This document shows, piece by piece, positions 51,437 to 60,100 of a stretch of 64,000 bases of DNA. The position numbers and the translations under genes are program-made. The first letter of the stretch is position 1. The number at the start of each line of letters is the position of its first letter. A model generated the notes under the pieces. The model was not told where the DNA came from. It saw only the letters and a list, made by a program, of their open reading frames with translations, and searched no databases. Source of the DNA: Syntrophomonas_A sp050258735 (GTDB lineage: Bacteria > Bacillota > Syntrophomonadia > Syntrophomonadales > Syntrophomonadaceae); assembly GCA_050258735.1 (NCBI GenBank), contig JBLMZJ010000078.1, forward strand, positions 1 to 64,000. The letters run 5' to 3'.

Positions 51437-51576
51437 TCAGACGCAGGCTGGCTAAAACCCGAATGTTGAGGTTTATCTTAGCCCACCATGGACGGGTGCT
51501 GCTATAACTGTACAACCCTCCAAGTCCCCTGACCAGATCAGCCGCAGGTTGGTAAAAACCCGGATATTGAGATTAT
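51437..51576. repeat. Imperfect 40-bp direct repeat after apbE
   Basis: TCAGACGCAGGCTGGCTAAA.. (51437-51476) and TCAGCCGCAGGTTGGTAAAA.. (51538-51576) agree at most positions and both end in TTGAG-type sequence. The second copy overlaps the last bases of apbE by 4 bp. It fills much of the 167-bp gap between apbE and the NusG-II gene. Confidence 0.6.
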
Positions 51577-52607
51577 AATTGTACATATTTGTACTCGTTG
51601 GTTGCATCCTCTAAGCGGAATTTTCCGTTTAGCCCTGGTGTAACATAAATCTTCTTATCATTGGTGATAAAAATAGCTTCGGCCTTACCATAACGATTCA
51701 CTAGGTCCAGGCCTCTTTTAAGACCCAAAACATAGGCCTTGGACATTCCATCGGCTTCAGTGGAAGATGCGGCAATAATGGTCACGCTCATTAAGCCGCT
51801 GTCGGCGGGATAACCAGTTTTCGGATCGATAATGTGGCAATAACGTTTACCGTTTTTTACAAAATAACGTTGATAATCACCGGAAGTAACAACTGCTTTA
51901 TCAACAACATCGACCACTCCAACAATGTCGCCGTTTTGGCTGCGGGGATTCTGGATGCCGACCTTCCAGGGGCTTCCGTCAGGTTTGCAGCCCAGCACGA
52001 CGACATTTCCTCCCAAATTGGCGAAAGCTGAAGTGATCCCGTTCTTCTTATATATTTCTATAGCCAGGTCTCCTATATAGCCCTTGGCGATGCCGCCCAA
52101 ATCGACCATCTGGCCAGCTTTGGCCAAACTGGCTGAATCGATCGTTTTATCCACCTTAACATCCTGGTAATTGACCAACGGCAGGAGATCTCTAATTGTT
52201 GCATCAGACGGTACCCCGGCGTGATCAGTGCCAATTCCCCAGGCTTTGACCAGCGGAGCTACCGTAATATCGAAAGCAGCCCCGCCGCTCAGATCGGAAA
52301 TCTGGCGGGCCTTCAATAATATGTCAATGGTTTCCGGTTTTAATTTGACATAGCCCTGGCCCGCATGCTCGTTAAGCTTATTTATATCTCCGCCGGGTTG
52401 GTTGATAGTCCACAAAGCATTCAGTTCTTTTATCCGGGCCGATACTTCATCAGCAGCCCTCTGGGCATTAGAGCCGTAAACCTGCTGATTGATTATGGTT
52501 CCCAGAACAAATTCCTCTGTTTTGACCGGTTCAGGTTTCCCCAAACCACAGCCTGCAGAAGAGACTAATATGACCAAGATCAACCATACGTAACATGCTT
52601 TTTTCAT
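51573..52607 (-). CDS. apbE: FAD:protein FMN transferase (ApbE), lipoprotein
   Basis: 344 residues. The lipoprotein signal ends in LVSSAGCG. The ApbE domain shows SGGAAFDITVAPLVKAWGIG, DLGGIAKGYIGDLAIE and the C-terminal SVTIIAASSTEADGMSKAYV. It covalently attaches FMN from FAD to Ser/Thr in flavinylation motifs; the RnfG and RnfD proteins encoded just upstream carry such motifs. Transcribed in line with the rnf genes. Confidence 0.95.
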   Translation of the reverse strand: MKKACYVWLILVILVSSAGCGLGKPEPVKTEEFVLGTIINQQVYGSNAQRAADEVSARIKELNALWTINQPGGDINKLNEHAGQGYVKLKPETIDILLKARQISDLSGGAAFDITVAPLVKAWGIGTDHAGVPSDATIRDLLPLVNYQDVKVDKTIDSASLAKAGQMVDLGGIAKGYIGDLAIEIYKKNGITSAFANLGGNVVVLGCKPDGSPWKVGIQNPRSQNGDIVGVVDVVDKAVVTSGDYQRYFVKNGKRYCHIIDPKTGYPADSGLMSVTIIAASSTEADGMSKAYVLGLKRGLDLVNRYGKAEAIFITNDKKIYVTPGLNGKFRLEDATNEYKYVQL

Positions 52608-52641
52608 CTTGTATTAGTCTCTCCTAACTGCATCCACAGCA

Positions 52642-53478
52642 TCAGACCGCCTCGGTCATCTCCAGCGGAGGGATCTTATAGGTCTTGATCGCATTGGTAG
52701 GACATTTATCCAAGCAGACGATCTCTGTGCATTTTTCCAGGCAGATACTTGGATCGATCACCGCCAGGTTGTTCTGCAATTTTATTGCGCCGTGGGGACA
52801 CTGCTTGACGCATATCCCGCAGCCGATACAGGCAACCTTGCAATTCTTGCGCACTTGAGCGCCCTTCTCATTAGAGTTGCAGTATATGGCTACCGGGGCA
52901 TCCGGGTTGATCATTTCGATGACGCCTTTCGGGCAGGCAGTCGCACATTTACCGCAGCCTGTACACTTATCCTTATTCACAACCGGCAGTCCCTGATCAT
53001 TCAATTCAATGGCGTCGAACACACATGCCCGCACACAGTTTCCCAGCCCGATGCAGCCGTATTCACATGCCTTGGGCCCGTTCTGCAGAATAAATGCTGC
53101 CGTACAATCATTGATCCCATCATAGGCATATTTCTTTTTTGCTACACTCATCGGTTCCGCGCATTTAACAAAAGCGAAACGGGGCTCGATCTCGGCAGCT
53201 GCCTTCCCGGTCAGTCTCGCCACCTCGTCAGCTATCGGTTTTTTGCCAGGGATGCAGAGGTTGGGTTCAACTTTCGGATCCAGGACCACTGCCTCGGCGT
53301 AGGCCGCACATCCGGCAAAACCGCAGGCACCGCACTGTCCTTTGGGCAAAACGTCTTCGACTACATGGATCAGCGGATTCATTTCAACGGCAAATTTCTT
53401 ATTGGCAAAAGCCAGGACCAATCCGAAGAATAGTCCTACACTCGCCATAATAACAGCGATCGTTAATATAGTATTCAT
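52642..53478 (-). CDS. rnfB: Electron transport complex subunit RnfB
   Basis: 278-residue ferredoxin-type subunit. An N-terminal membrane helix precedes the Fe-S domain (KGQCGACGFAGCAAYAEA). Ferredoxin-like CxxCxxCxxxC sets follow (CIGLGNCVRAC, CTGCGKCATAC, CIGCGICVKQC) and a final cysteine group (CLEKCTEIVCLDKC). It accepts electrons from ferredoxin for the Rnf complex. Last of the rnfCDGEAB order typical of Clostridia. Confidence 0.97.
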   Translation of the reverse strand: MNTILTIAVIMASVGLFFGLVLAFANKKFAVEMNPLIHVVEDVLPKGQCGACGFAGCAAYAEAVVLDPKVEPNLCIPGKKPIADEVARLTGKAAAEIEPRFAFVKCAEPMSVAKKKYAYDGINDCTAAFILQNGPKACEYGCIGLGNCVRACVFDAIELNDQGLPVVNKDKCTGCGKCATACPKGVIEMINPDAPVAIYCNSNEKGAQVRKNCKVACIGCGICVKQCPHGAIKLQNNLAVIDPSICLEKCTEIVCLDKCPTNAIKTYKIPPLEMTEAV

Positions 53479-53494
53479 ACTAATGCCCTCCTTT

Positions 53495-54073
53495 CTATTT
53501 GATCATTCCGGAAAAGCCTAAAAACGACAAGGCAAGGCATCCAGCAATAATAAAGGCTACTCCCAATCCGTCGAGCGATTTCGGGACATTCGCGAGTCTC
53601 AATTTCTCCCGGCAGCTGGCCATCAGCACAATAGCCAGGGCAAAACCGACGCCGGAACCAAAGGCGTTGACTACAGCCTTCCCGAGGTTAAAGCCGGACT
53701 CGACATTTATCAGCGGCACACCCAGTACCACGCAGTTGGTGGCGATCAGCAGCAGATAGATGCCCCACATCTTGTGCAGATTCGGGGTATATTTCTTGAC
53801 TACCATCTCCAGCAGCTGTACAAAACTGGCGATCAAGAGAACGAATACGATCGTGGTCAAGAAGGTAACATTCAATGGCAATAAAATATAATTGTAAACC
53901 AACCAGGCAAATATGGAGCTCAGCGTAATGACAGCGGTCACCGCCATGCCCATCCCGGCCGAAGCGTCATAGTTTTTGGAGACGCCAAAGAAAATACATA
54001 AACCCAGGAAGCGTGTCAGAACAAAGTTGTTTACGACCACTGCGCCCATGAAGAGCAGTAAATATTCGCTCAT
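53495..54073 (-). CDS. rnfA: Electron transport complex subunit RnfA
   Basis: 192-residue membrane subunit with about six helices; NNFVLTRFLGLCIFFGVSK and MWGIYLLLIATNCVVLGVP are diagnostic and contain the conserved cysteines that hold a membrane [2Fe-2S] cluster with RnfE. Its start overlaps the rnfE stop by 4 bp (ATGA). Confidence 0.97.
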   Translation of the reverse strand: MSEYLLLFMGAVVVNNFVLTRFLGLCIFFGVSKNYDASAGMGMAVTAVITLSSIFAWLVYNYILLPLNVTFLTTIVFVLLIASFVQLLEMVVKKYTPNLHKMWGIYLLLIATNCVVLGVPLINVESGFNLGKAVVNAFGSGVGFALAIVLMASCREKLRLANVPKSLDGLGVAFIIAGCLALSFLGFSGMIK

Positions 54074-54696
54074 ATCGTCTCACCCCTTTCGCCTTTGGCT
54101 TTTTCGATTCGTGCACTCCAGATATTCCATGCGCCGACCAGATAGCCGATGAGGATAAAGGCCCCCGGGGCCATAATAAAGATCAAAGCTGGCGGATACC
54201 AACTACCGAGCACCGTGTAACCTAATATGGTCCCATTGCCAAACAGTTCCCGGATCGTACCGATGATCAGCATAGCGATCGTAAAACCGCAGCCCATGCC
54301 GAATCCGTCTATAAACGAAGGCACTGGACGATTCTTGGAGGCAAATACCTCAGCGCGGGCCAGGATGATGGCAAATACCACCACCAATGAAAGATAAATG
54401 CCCAGCTGTTTATAGAGCAGCGGTGCAAATGCTTTAAGCAATAATTCGGCCACGGTTACGATCGTCGCGATGGAAGTGATATAGATCGGCACCCGCACCT
54501 TGGGATTGACCCAATTGCGGACAATAGATACCACCAGGTTGTTCATCGATATAACAAATGTAACAGTGAGTCCCATAGTCAAGGCATTTACTACTGAAGT
54601 AGTGACCGCAAGCGCGGGACACAGGCTCAAGGCCAAAACGAAGATTGGATTCTCCAGGACCAGTCCCTTCGAAAAGATGTTCCAATATCCTTTCAT
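54070..54696 (-). CDS. rnfE: Electron transport complex subunit RnfE
   Basis: About 208-residue homologue of RnfA with six helices (FSKGLVLENPIFVLALSLCP, then YKQLGIYLSLVVVFAIILAR). The ATG at 54696 follows GGAGGAG and lies one nucleotide after the rnfG stop; the longer frame is not needed. Forms the membrane core with RnfA. Confidence 0.96.
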   Translation of the reverse strand: MKGYWNIFSKGLVLENPIFVLALSLCPALAVTTSVVNALTMGLTVTFVISMNNLVVSIVRNWVNPKVRVPIYITSIATIVTVAELLLKAFAPLLYKQLGIYLSLVVVFAIILARAEVFASKNRPVPSFIDGFGMGCGFTIAMLIIGTIRELFGNGTILGYTVLGSWYPPALIFIMAPGAFILIGYLVGAWNIWSARIEKAKGERGETI

Positions 54697-54697
54697 C

Positions 54698-55255
54698 CTA
54701 TTCTCCTCCCTTCGTGATACTTGCTGCTTCATCGACCGCACTTTTCACGGCCTTGGTTACTGCCCGGGAAGTAATGGTCGCGCCGCTGATGGCCTGGATA
54801 GTTCCTCCATCCTTGTTCACCTTAAGTTCGTCAGCTGTTTTACCGGCAAACTGATCAGCGAATAGCGGCTGGGCGGCTTTATCACCCAGGCCCGGGGTCT
54901 CCTTCGATTCGATTATGGTGTATTTGATGACCTTGTTATCCGGTCCTACGGCTACCAGCAGCTTGACCGCACCGGCGTAACCCTTGCTTTCCGCCGGAAT
55001 GATATAGGCGATCACCTTTCCAGCCTTGGTAGCAGTATAGCAACCGGGCTTATCTTTAATGGGTGTGTATTTATCAGCTCCCTGCACTATGCTTTGGAGA
55101 GCCAGGTTTTGCAGTTCGGCCTGTTTCTGTTTTGCGATATCGGCAGTAAAGAAATAGACCAGCCCGATGATTATTCCAGAAATAATACAGGCGCAGGTCA
55201 GGTTGAGAGCGATTTTAAATATACTGCTGTTATTATCGTTATGTTCCGCTGTCAT
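54698..55255 (-). CDS. rnfG: Electron transport complex subunit RnfG
   Basis: About 185 residues. One N-terminal helix and an extracytoplasmic FMN-binding domain with GYAGAVKLLVAV, ESKETPGLGDKA and the flavinylation motif SGATITS near residue 160, where ApbE would attach FMN to Thr. Start at 55255 overlaps the rnfD stop by one base (TAATG) after GGGGGGAG. Confidence 0.96.
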   Translation of the reverse strand: MTAEHNDNNSSIFKIALNLTCACIISGIIIGLVYFFTADIAKQKQAELQNLALQSIVQGADKYTPIKDKPGCYTATKAGKVIAYIIPAESKGYAGAVKLLVAVGPDNKVIKYTIIESKETPGLGDKAAQPLFADQFAGKTADELKVNKDGGTIQAISGATITSRAVTKAVKSAVDEAASITKGGE

Positions 55256-56364
55256 TACCCGATCTCCCCCCTTCCATACAGAGTAGGCTGGATATAGCGA
55301 TCGATCAGAGGCGTCACGCAATTCATCAACAAAATCGAGTAGCACACGCCTTCGGGATAGCCTCCGACCAGTCTGATGAGTACTGTGATGATACCGGCAC
55401 CGGCCGCAAAGATCACCTTGCCTTTCCTGGTGATCGGAGTGGTGACCATATCAGTTGCCATAAAGAACGCGCCGATTATAAGCCCCCCGGCCATCATATG
55501 GAATATAGGGTCGCCGGACATAAACCCGTGGGCACCGCCGAACATCCAGGTAAGGATCCCCACGGTCCCGATCATGGTTACCGGCACCACCCAATCGATA
55601 ATACGTTTATAGATCAAGAACAAACCGCCCAATACCAGCAGAACCACGCAGGTCTCACCGATAGATCCGTTGCGCAGCCCCAAAAACAGAGCCTTATACA
55701 GCTCGGTCTGGCTGCCGAAGGTATTTACCACTGCATCATAACCCTGCAGTTTCAAAATATTCAGCGGGGTAGCACTGGTAGTGACATCCGCTGCAGTAGT
55801 GATCGTAGTCCAGGAGGTCATAAGTACCGGCCAGGAAACCATCAAGGCCGCCCGGCCGATATGAGCCGGGTTGAATATATTGTAGCCCAGGCCTCCCATC
55901 GAGTGTTTGGCGACTACGATAGCAATAAACGATCCCACGATCGGTACAAAAAGCGGTACCGCGGGGGGAAGGCACATGGCCAAGAGCAGTCCGCATAAGA
56001 ACGCACTGCCGTCATCTACGGTGACCTTCTTTTTCATTATCTTCTGGGCGGCCGCTTCAAAAGCGACTGCCGACAGGCTTCCTGCCAAAAGCGTTATCAA
56101 GGCCTGCAGCCCGAAGTGATAGATGGAAAACACCACAGCCGGCGCGAGAGTCAGGTTTACCGTCCACATGATCTTTTGGATCGAATTATCATCAAACATA
56201 TGGGGCGATGACGATACGATCATATAGTCGATTTGTTCTTCCTGAACAACTTCGTTAGCTGCATCTTCCTTGGGTACAGCTTCCTTTTTTACAGCTGCTT
56301 TTTTTACAGGTTCCTTTTGTACCGTCTCTTCCGGGGCAGCTTCTTTTTGAACATCGTCGCTCAA
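55255..56364 (-). CDS. rnfD: Electron transport complex subunit RnfD
   Basis: 369-residue membrane subunit with about nine to ten helices. The covalent FMN site is in VTTSATPLNILK (Thr199). Other markers are LLLAMCLPPAVPLFVPIVGS and GGLGYNIFNPAHIGRA. The first ~45 residues are an unusual Lys/Glu/Ala/Pro/Val-rich extension of near-repetitive KEA/KEP units absent from most RnfD proteins I know. TTG start after GGGAGGG, 1 nt from the rnfC stop. Confidence 0.96.
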   Translation of the reverse strand: MSDDVQKEAAPEETVQKEPVKKAAVKKEAVPKEDAANEVVQEEQIDYMIVSSSPHMFDDNSIQKIMWTVNLTLAPAVVFSIYHFGLQALITLLAGSLSAVAFEAAAQKIMKKKVTVDDGSAFLCGLLLAMCLPPAVPLFVPIVGSFIAIVVAKHSMGGLGYNIFNPAHIGRAALMVSWPVLMTSWTTITTAADVTTSATPLNILKLQGYDAVVNTFGSQTELYKALFLGLRNGSIGETCVVLLVLGGLFLIYKRIIDWVVPVTMIGTVGILTWMFGGAHGFMSGDPIFHMMAGGLIIGAFFMATDMVTTPITRKGKVIFAAGAGIITVLIRLVGGYPEGVCYSILLMNCVTPLIDRYIQPTLYGRGEIG

Positions 56365-56365
56365 T

Positions 56366-57682
56366 CTACTTCCCTCCCTTTTGGGCCGACATTTTTTTGG
56401 AATACCGGATGTAATGGATTATTTTGCGTTTAGCCGGGCATACAAAGGTACAGCATCCGCATTCCATGCAGTCCAGCAGGTGGTACTCATTAACTGCCTC
56501 TTCTACAAATGATCTCTCCCCGAGAATACTCAGCATACTTGGATTCAGCCCCATCGGGCAGGCATCGATGCAAGAACCGCAGCGAATACATGGCGATTCC
56601 GGGCCATCGTTGACCTCTTCTTTAGTAAATGCCAGTATACCACTTGCTCCTTTGATAACAGGAACACCTTCCGTATACTGCGCCGCCCCCATCAGAGGAC
56701 CGCCCATGATCAGCTTTTTGGCAGGAGATTTCAAACCTCCGCACTGCTCGATAGCATCGGCAAAGGTGGTCCCTATCCTCAGCTTAAGATTTTTGGGTTC
56801 CTTGATCGCTCCTCCGGTGACCGTAACGATTCTCTCAATTAGCGGTATCCCTTCCCGAACAGCGTCGCATATCGCCACTGCGGTTCCGACGTTCTGCACG
56901 ACCACGCCGATGCTCAGCGGGAGTTTACCTGACGGGACTTCACGACCCAGCAGAGTCTTTATCAAGGTTTTTTCAGCACCCTGAGGATACCTGGTCGGGA
57001 CTGCGGTAACTTTGATTCCAGTACCCTTCAGCGCATCTGCCATAACTTTTACTGCGTTCATTTTATTGTCTTCGATGCCAACGATTACGTTGCTTACCCC
57101 CAGCACCTTTTTGATGATCTGGATTCCAGTGACGACACGTTCGGTATATTCCAGCATTATCCGGTGATCTGCGGTCAAATACGGTTCACATTCCGCTGCA
57201 TTGATGATAAGGGTATCGATTTTACTACCACTGGGTGGTGCCAGTTTTATATGGGTCGGGAAGGTAGCGCCTCCCAAACCTACAATGCCAGCATTTTTAA
57301 TAATTTCTAAGATTTCGGCAGTATCAAGCTTTTGCCAGTCTCGCTCGGTCAAAATTCCTTCCGCCCACTCATCCAATCCATCACTTTCAATAGTGATAGC
57401 TTGGCATTTTCCCAGAACTGGGTGTGGCTGATCGGAAACATCGACCACCTTGCCGGAAATCGTTGCATGAACATTACTTGAAACCGGAGCCTTGGCCTCT
57501 GCAATCAACTGTCCTTTCTTGACCAGGTCCCCCTTTTTCACAATTGGTACACTGGGTGCGCCAATATGCTGTTGGACCGGAAGAATCACTCGGTTTGGCA
57601 GTTCATTGCTTTCGATCGCTTTGCCCTCAGTTGGTGATTTGTGGGTATCCGGATGAATGCCCCACTTGATTTTCCCAAGCAT
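56366..57682 (-). CDS. rnfC: Electron transport complex subunit RnfC
   Basis: 438-residue peripheral NADH-dehydrogenase-like subunit. It shows the barrel-sandwich N-terminus (GAPSVPIVKKGDLVKKGQLI), the nucleotide/FMN-binding GLGGATFPTHIKL and INAAECEPYLTADHR, and two 4Fe-4S motifs (CIRCGSCIDACPMG and CMECGCCTFVCPAK). It transfers electrons to NAD+. First structural gene of the rnf operon, after rseC. Confidence 0.97.
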   Translation of the reverse strand: MLGKIKWGIHPDTHKSPTEGKAIESNELPNRVILPVQQHIGAPSVPIVKKGDLVKKGQLIAEAKAPVSSNVHATISGKVVDVSDQPHPVLGKCQAITIESDGLDEWAEGILTERDWQKLDTAEILEIIKNAGIVGLGGATFPTHIKLAPPSGSKIDTLIINAAECEPYLTADHRIMLEYTERVVTGIQIIKKVLGVSNVIVGIEDNKMNAVKVMADALKGTGIKVTAVPTRYPQGAEKTLIKTLLGREVPSGKLPLSIGVVVQNVGTAVAICDAVREGIPLIERIVTVTGGAIKEPKNLKLRIGTTFADAIEQCGGLKSPAKKLIMGGPLMGAAQYTEGVPVIKGASGILAFTKEEVNDGPESPCIRCGSCIDACPMGLNPSMLSILGERSFVEEAVNEYHLLDCMECGCCTFVCPAKRKIIHYIRYSKKMSAQKGGK

Positions 57683-57704
57683 CTCAACCTCTCCTCCGCA
57701 TCAT

Positions 57705-58109
57705 CTATTTAATGGGCCTAATAATTGGTTTCGCCGATTGTAATGATTTATCCACATGTTTTATTATGATAATTGCCGCCACGCCAAAAACAAGACCGCC
57801 TATGGTCATAGATAAAGCCTGTGAAAACATGAATCGGAGCGACAGATAATATCCAAGGATAATACCGCAGCCAACCACCAGCAATGGAAAGATATAGACC
57901 ATAAAGGCAACCCTGGCCATATTGGATTCTCTATTATCAACCAAAACGCTGTCCCCCGGCTTAAGACCTTCCACGCTGTCGACTTCAATAATCATGGCAT
58001 CGGCACCCGGACAAACGCCGCAGTTCTCGCAATCGCTGTGAACACTGCATCGTACTTTGGCTGTTTCCCCGTTAGTCTCGATTACAACTCCTTCGACTTG
58101 ATCAGGCAT
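57705..58109 (-). CDS. RseC/MucC-family protein
   Basis: About 134 residues. The N-terminal cytoplasmic domain has a cysteine cluster (CSVHSDCENCGVC) typical of SoxR-reducing system protein RseC, followed by two transmembrane helices (VAFMVYIFPLLVVGCGIILG, then LSMTIGGLVFGVAAIIII). It heads the rnf operon, where RseC-like genes are common; a role in assembly or redox control is inferred. Start at 58109 after AAAGGGGG. Confidence 0.88.
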   Translation of the reverse strand: MPDQVEGVVIETNGETAKVRCSVHSDCENCGVCPGADAMIIEVDSVEGLKPGDSVLVDNRESNMARVAFMVYIFPLLVVGCGIILGYYLSLRFMFSQALSMTIGGLVFGVAAIIIIKHVDKSLQSAKPIIRPIK

Positions 58110-58133
58110 GACACAACCCCCTTTCATAAGAAG

Positions 58134-58162
58134 ATTATATAACCAAAACACGCAAAAAACGT
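58134..58162 (-). promoter_or_regulatory. Weak candidate promoter of the rseC-rnf operon
   Basis: Minus strand TATAAT at 58139-58134 is a good -10 box, about 25 nt before the start codon, but the position 17 nt upstream (ACGTTT) is a poor -35 match. A short CACG/CGTG hairpin overlaps it. Confidence 0.4.
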
Positions 58163-58498
58163 GCCTGATTTTTTATCAAGCATGCCTTTTGAAGCCAATC
58201 CTGCCATCTGATGGGTTAAAGCCCCCAACAGGATTCGGTTATCATATCTCTTTTCCTTATAAATACTACTGATTAATAAGGAATTTTAACATAAAAGTGC
58301 ATCATATTTGTGTTAAGAATCTGTTAATTGCCTAAAAATACAAAAAACAATATACACAATATCGATTTTCTTTATCAGATTATGGTTTTTGCGAAGCATT
58401 ATGATACGGGCTGAAAGTCGCCGGGGGAATGGAATCGATGGATAAAGCAGGGATGAGCTGGTAAACTGTTGATAATAGCTATTGATTTTGGGGGTACT
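58163..58498. other. 336-bp region between divergent rnf operon and HD-GYP gene
   Basis: No gene was identified. Two direct TTAACA units spaced 11 bp apart (minus strand, near 58311-58330) are possible regulator half-sites, and a GGGGGT ribosome-binding site precedes the HD-GYP start. Very short ORFs such as MDKAGMSW occur, without support. Confidence 0.4.
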
Positions 58499-59767
58499 AT
58501 GGTGAATCTTAATTCTGCCGATTTTTTTATATCAGTGGCTCTTTTCGGCATTTCCACATGCCTTACCTTGATCGGCCTCATACGTCTCTTCACCCGCTAT
58601 TGGCGTATTGAGAACAAGCGGCAATTCTCTCTATTTATCTTGTTAACATTGTCTACGTCTATCTGGTCCCTGGGTTGTATCTTCTCCGTCCCCAACGAGG
58701 GATATTCAGGACTCCAATGGCTGGGGCTCTTCCTTATCGCCTTTTTTCTGTGTCTATACTTTCTCAGCCTCCGCCAGAAGGCGGAGCCGGATTACCGGAT
58801 CTATACCATTATAATTATTCTCGGTCTTATCCTGGCCTCCTGCCTGGCCGGACTTATGATCGGAAAATGGCGGGACCCGACCTGGATATTGATAAGCGCC
58901 GCCTGTATTTCGATCGCATTTATTTTTGTTGTTTATCAGTCTTTTGAATTATCCCGCCTGGAAAACAACAGTTTCTTGAAACTGACCGGTAGTATTCTGG
59001 CTGTTTTCGCCCTGTTGAATGTCATGGACAATCTTTCCGGTATCTTATGGACCATAAACGCTCACTACTTATACCTGGGTGGTGCGTTGATATTCTCCCT
59101 GCTCTTCGGGGTCTATGTTATGGATCAGGCTTATATCAATGCTACCCGTGACCTTGGAGCACGTCTGGCCGAAGTGGAAAATGAATATGCTGCAGCTGTC
59201 GAAAATATCGAGCATGTGGTCATTTCACTGGCAAGATCTCTGGAGGCTAAAGATAAATATACCGAAGGCCACAGCTCTCGTGTCAGTCATTATGCGGTAT
59301 TATTGGGTGAAGCACTGGGTTTGCCGGCCAACAGTTTGGAGGAACTCCGGATCGGTGGTTTGGTACATGATATAGGCAAGATCGGGATCGACCAACAAGT
59401 GCTCAATAAGCCGGGACCTTTGGATGCAGAAGAACGGAGCATTATGGAAAATCACCCTGCGGTAGGCGAAAGGATATGCTCTCCCCTGGAAAGTTTTCAG
59501 CAGATCAATCCTATCATCCGAGGTCACCACGAAAAACTGAATGGAACAGGGTATCCCGACCGTCTGGTCGCGGATGATCTGTCTCAATTAGTGCGGATCA
59601 TTACCATTGTAGATATCTACGACGCTCTCACATCGGACCGCCCCTATCGCCCAGCCATGGATTTCGGCCGGGCTTTCGGCATCCTCAAGGAGGAAGCATC
59701 TGAAGGCAAACTCGATGTATATCTGGTGGATTTATTCATAGCTGCACTGTCGAAGGGGTTAACCTAA
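58499..59767 (+). CDS. Membrane HD-GYP-domain phosphodiesterase-like protein
   Basis: About 422 residues. Seven hydrophobic helices fill the first ~210 residues, a sensory membrane module. A short helical linker leads to an HD-GYP domain (about 235-420) with SSRVSHYAVLLGEALGLP, GLVHDIGKIGI and RGHHEKLNGTGYPDRL. The usual HHExxDGxGYP reads HHEKLNGTGYP here, Asn for Asp. HD-GYP proteins hydrolyse cyclic dinucleotides such as c-di-GMP. The ATG at 58499 or the adjacent GTG fits GGGGGT. Confidence 0.88.
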   Translation: MVNLNSADFFISVALFGISTCLTLIGLIRLFTRYWRIENKRQFSLFILLTLSTSIWSLGCIFSVPNEGYSGLQWLGLFLIAFFLCLYFLSLRQKAEPDYRIYTIIIILGLILASCLAGLMIGKWRDPTWILISAACISIAFIFVVYQSFELSRLENNSFLKLTGSILAVFALLNVMDNLSGILWTINAHYLYLGGALIFSLLFGVYVMDQAYINATRDLGARLAEVENEYAAAVENIEHVVISLARSLEAKDKYTEGHSSRVSHYAVLLGEALGLPANSLEELRIGGLVHDIGKIGIDQQVLNKPGPLDAEERSIMENHPAVGERICSPLESFQQINPIIRGHHEKLNGTGYPDRLVADDLSQLVRIITIVDIYDALTSDRPYRPAMDFGRAFGILKEEASEGKLDVYLVDLFIAALSKGLT

Positions 59768-60084
59768 CCACAGATAGACACGGTGCCTTCGGCAGCACAG
59801 ATGCACACAGGTAGGCTTGGAATACATAACCCCGTGTTTTCACGGATAATAGATTTTTCAGTGATAGCATAGCACCCTTTTGGGAATTTGTACTTCAAGA
59901 TTATCGATATTCTATCGAAGGATCACAACAAATGTATATAAAAAAGCTTGAACATAGCTCACCGGCTTCAATTACCGAGTGACAACCACATTTCAAGCTT
60001 TAAAAAACTATCTGTGTTAATCTGTGTCCATCCCCCTTCGGGGACAACTCATGCACCCTAACGGGTGCCATTATGTCGCTGTGG
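59768..60084. repeat. CTGTG-family element with nested hairpins (copy D)
   Basis: 317 bp beginning right after the HD-GYP stop codon with CCACAGATAGACACGG and ending GTCGCTGTGG. The long interior has TGCC-TTC-GGCA, CCCC-TTC-GGGG and GCACCC-TAAC-GGGTGC hairpins interrupting the CTGTG units. Between them is a large stem of AAAGCTTGAA (59943-59952) and TTTCAAGCTTT (59991-60001), which may terminate both flanking convergent genes. Confidence 0.6.
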
Positions 60085-60100
60085 CTAAAAAAATCCTCAC

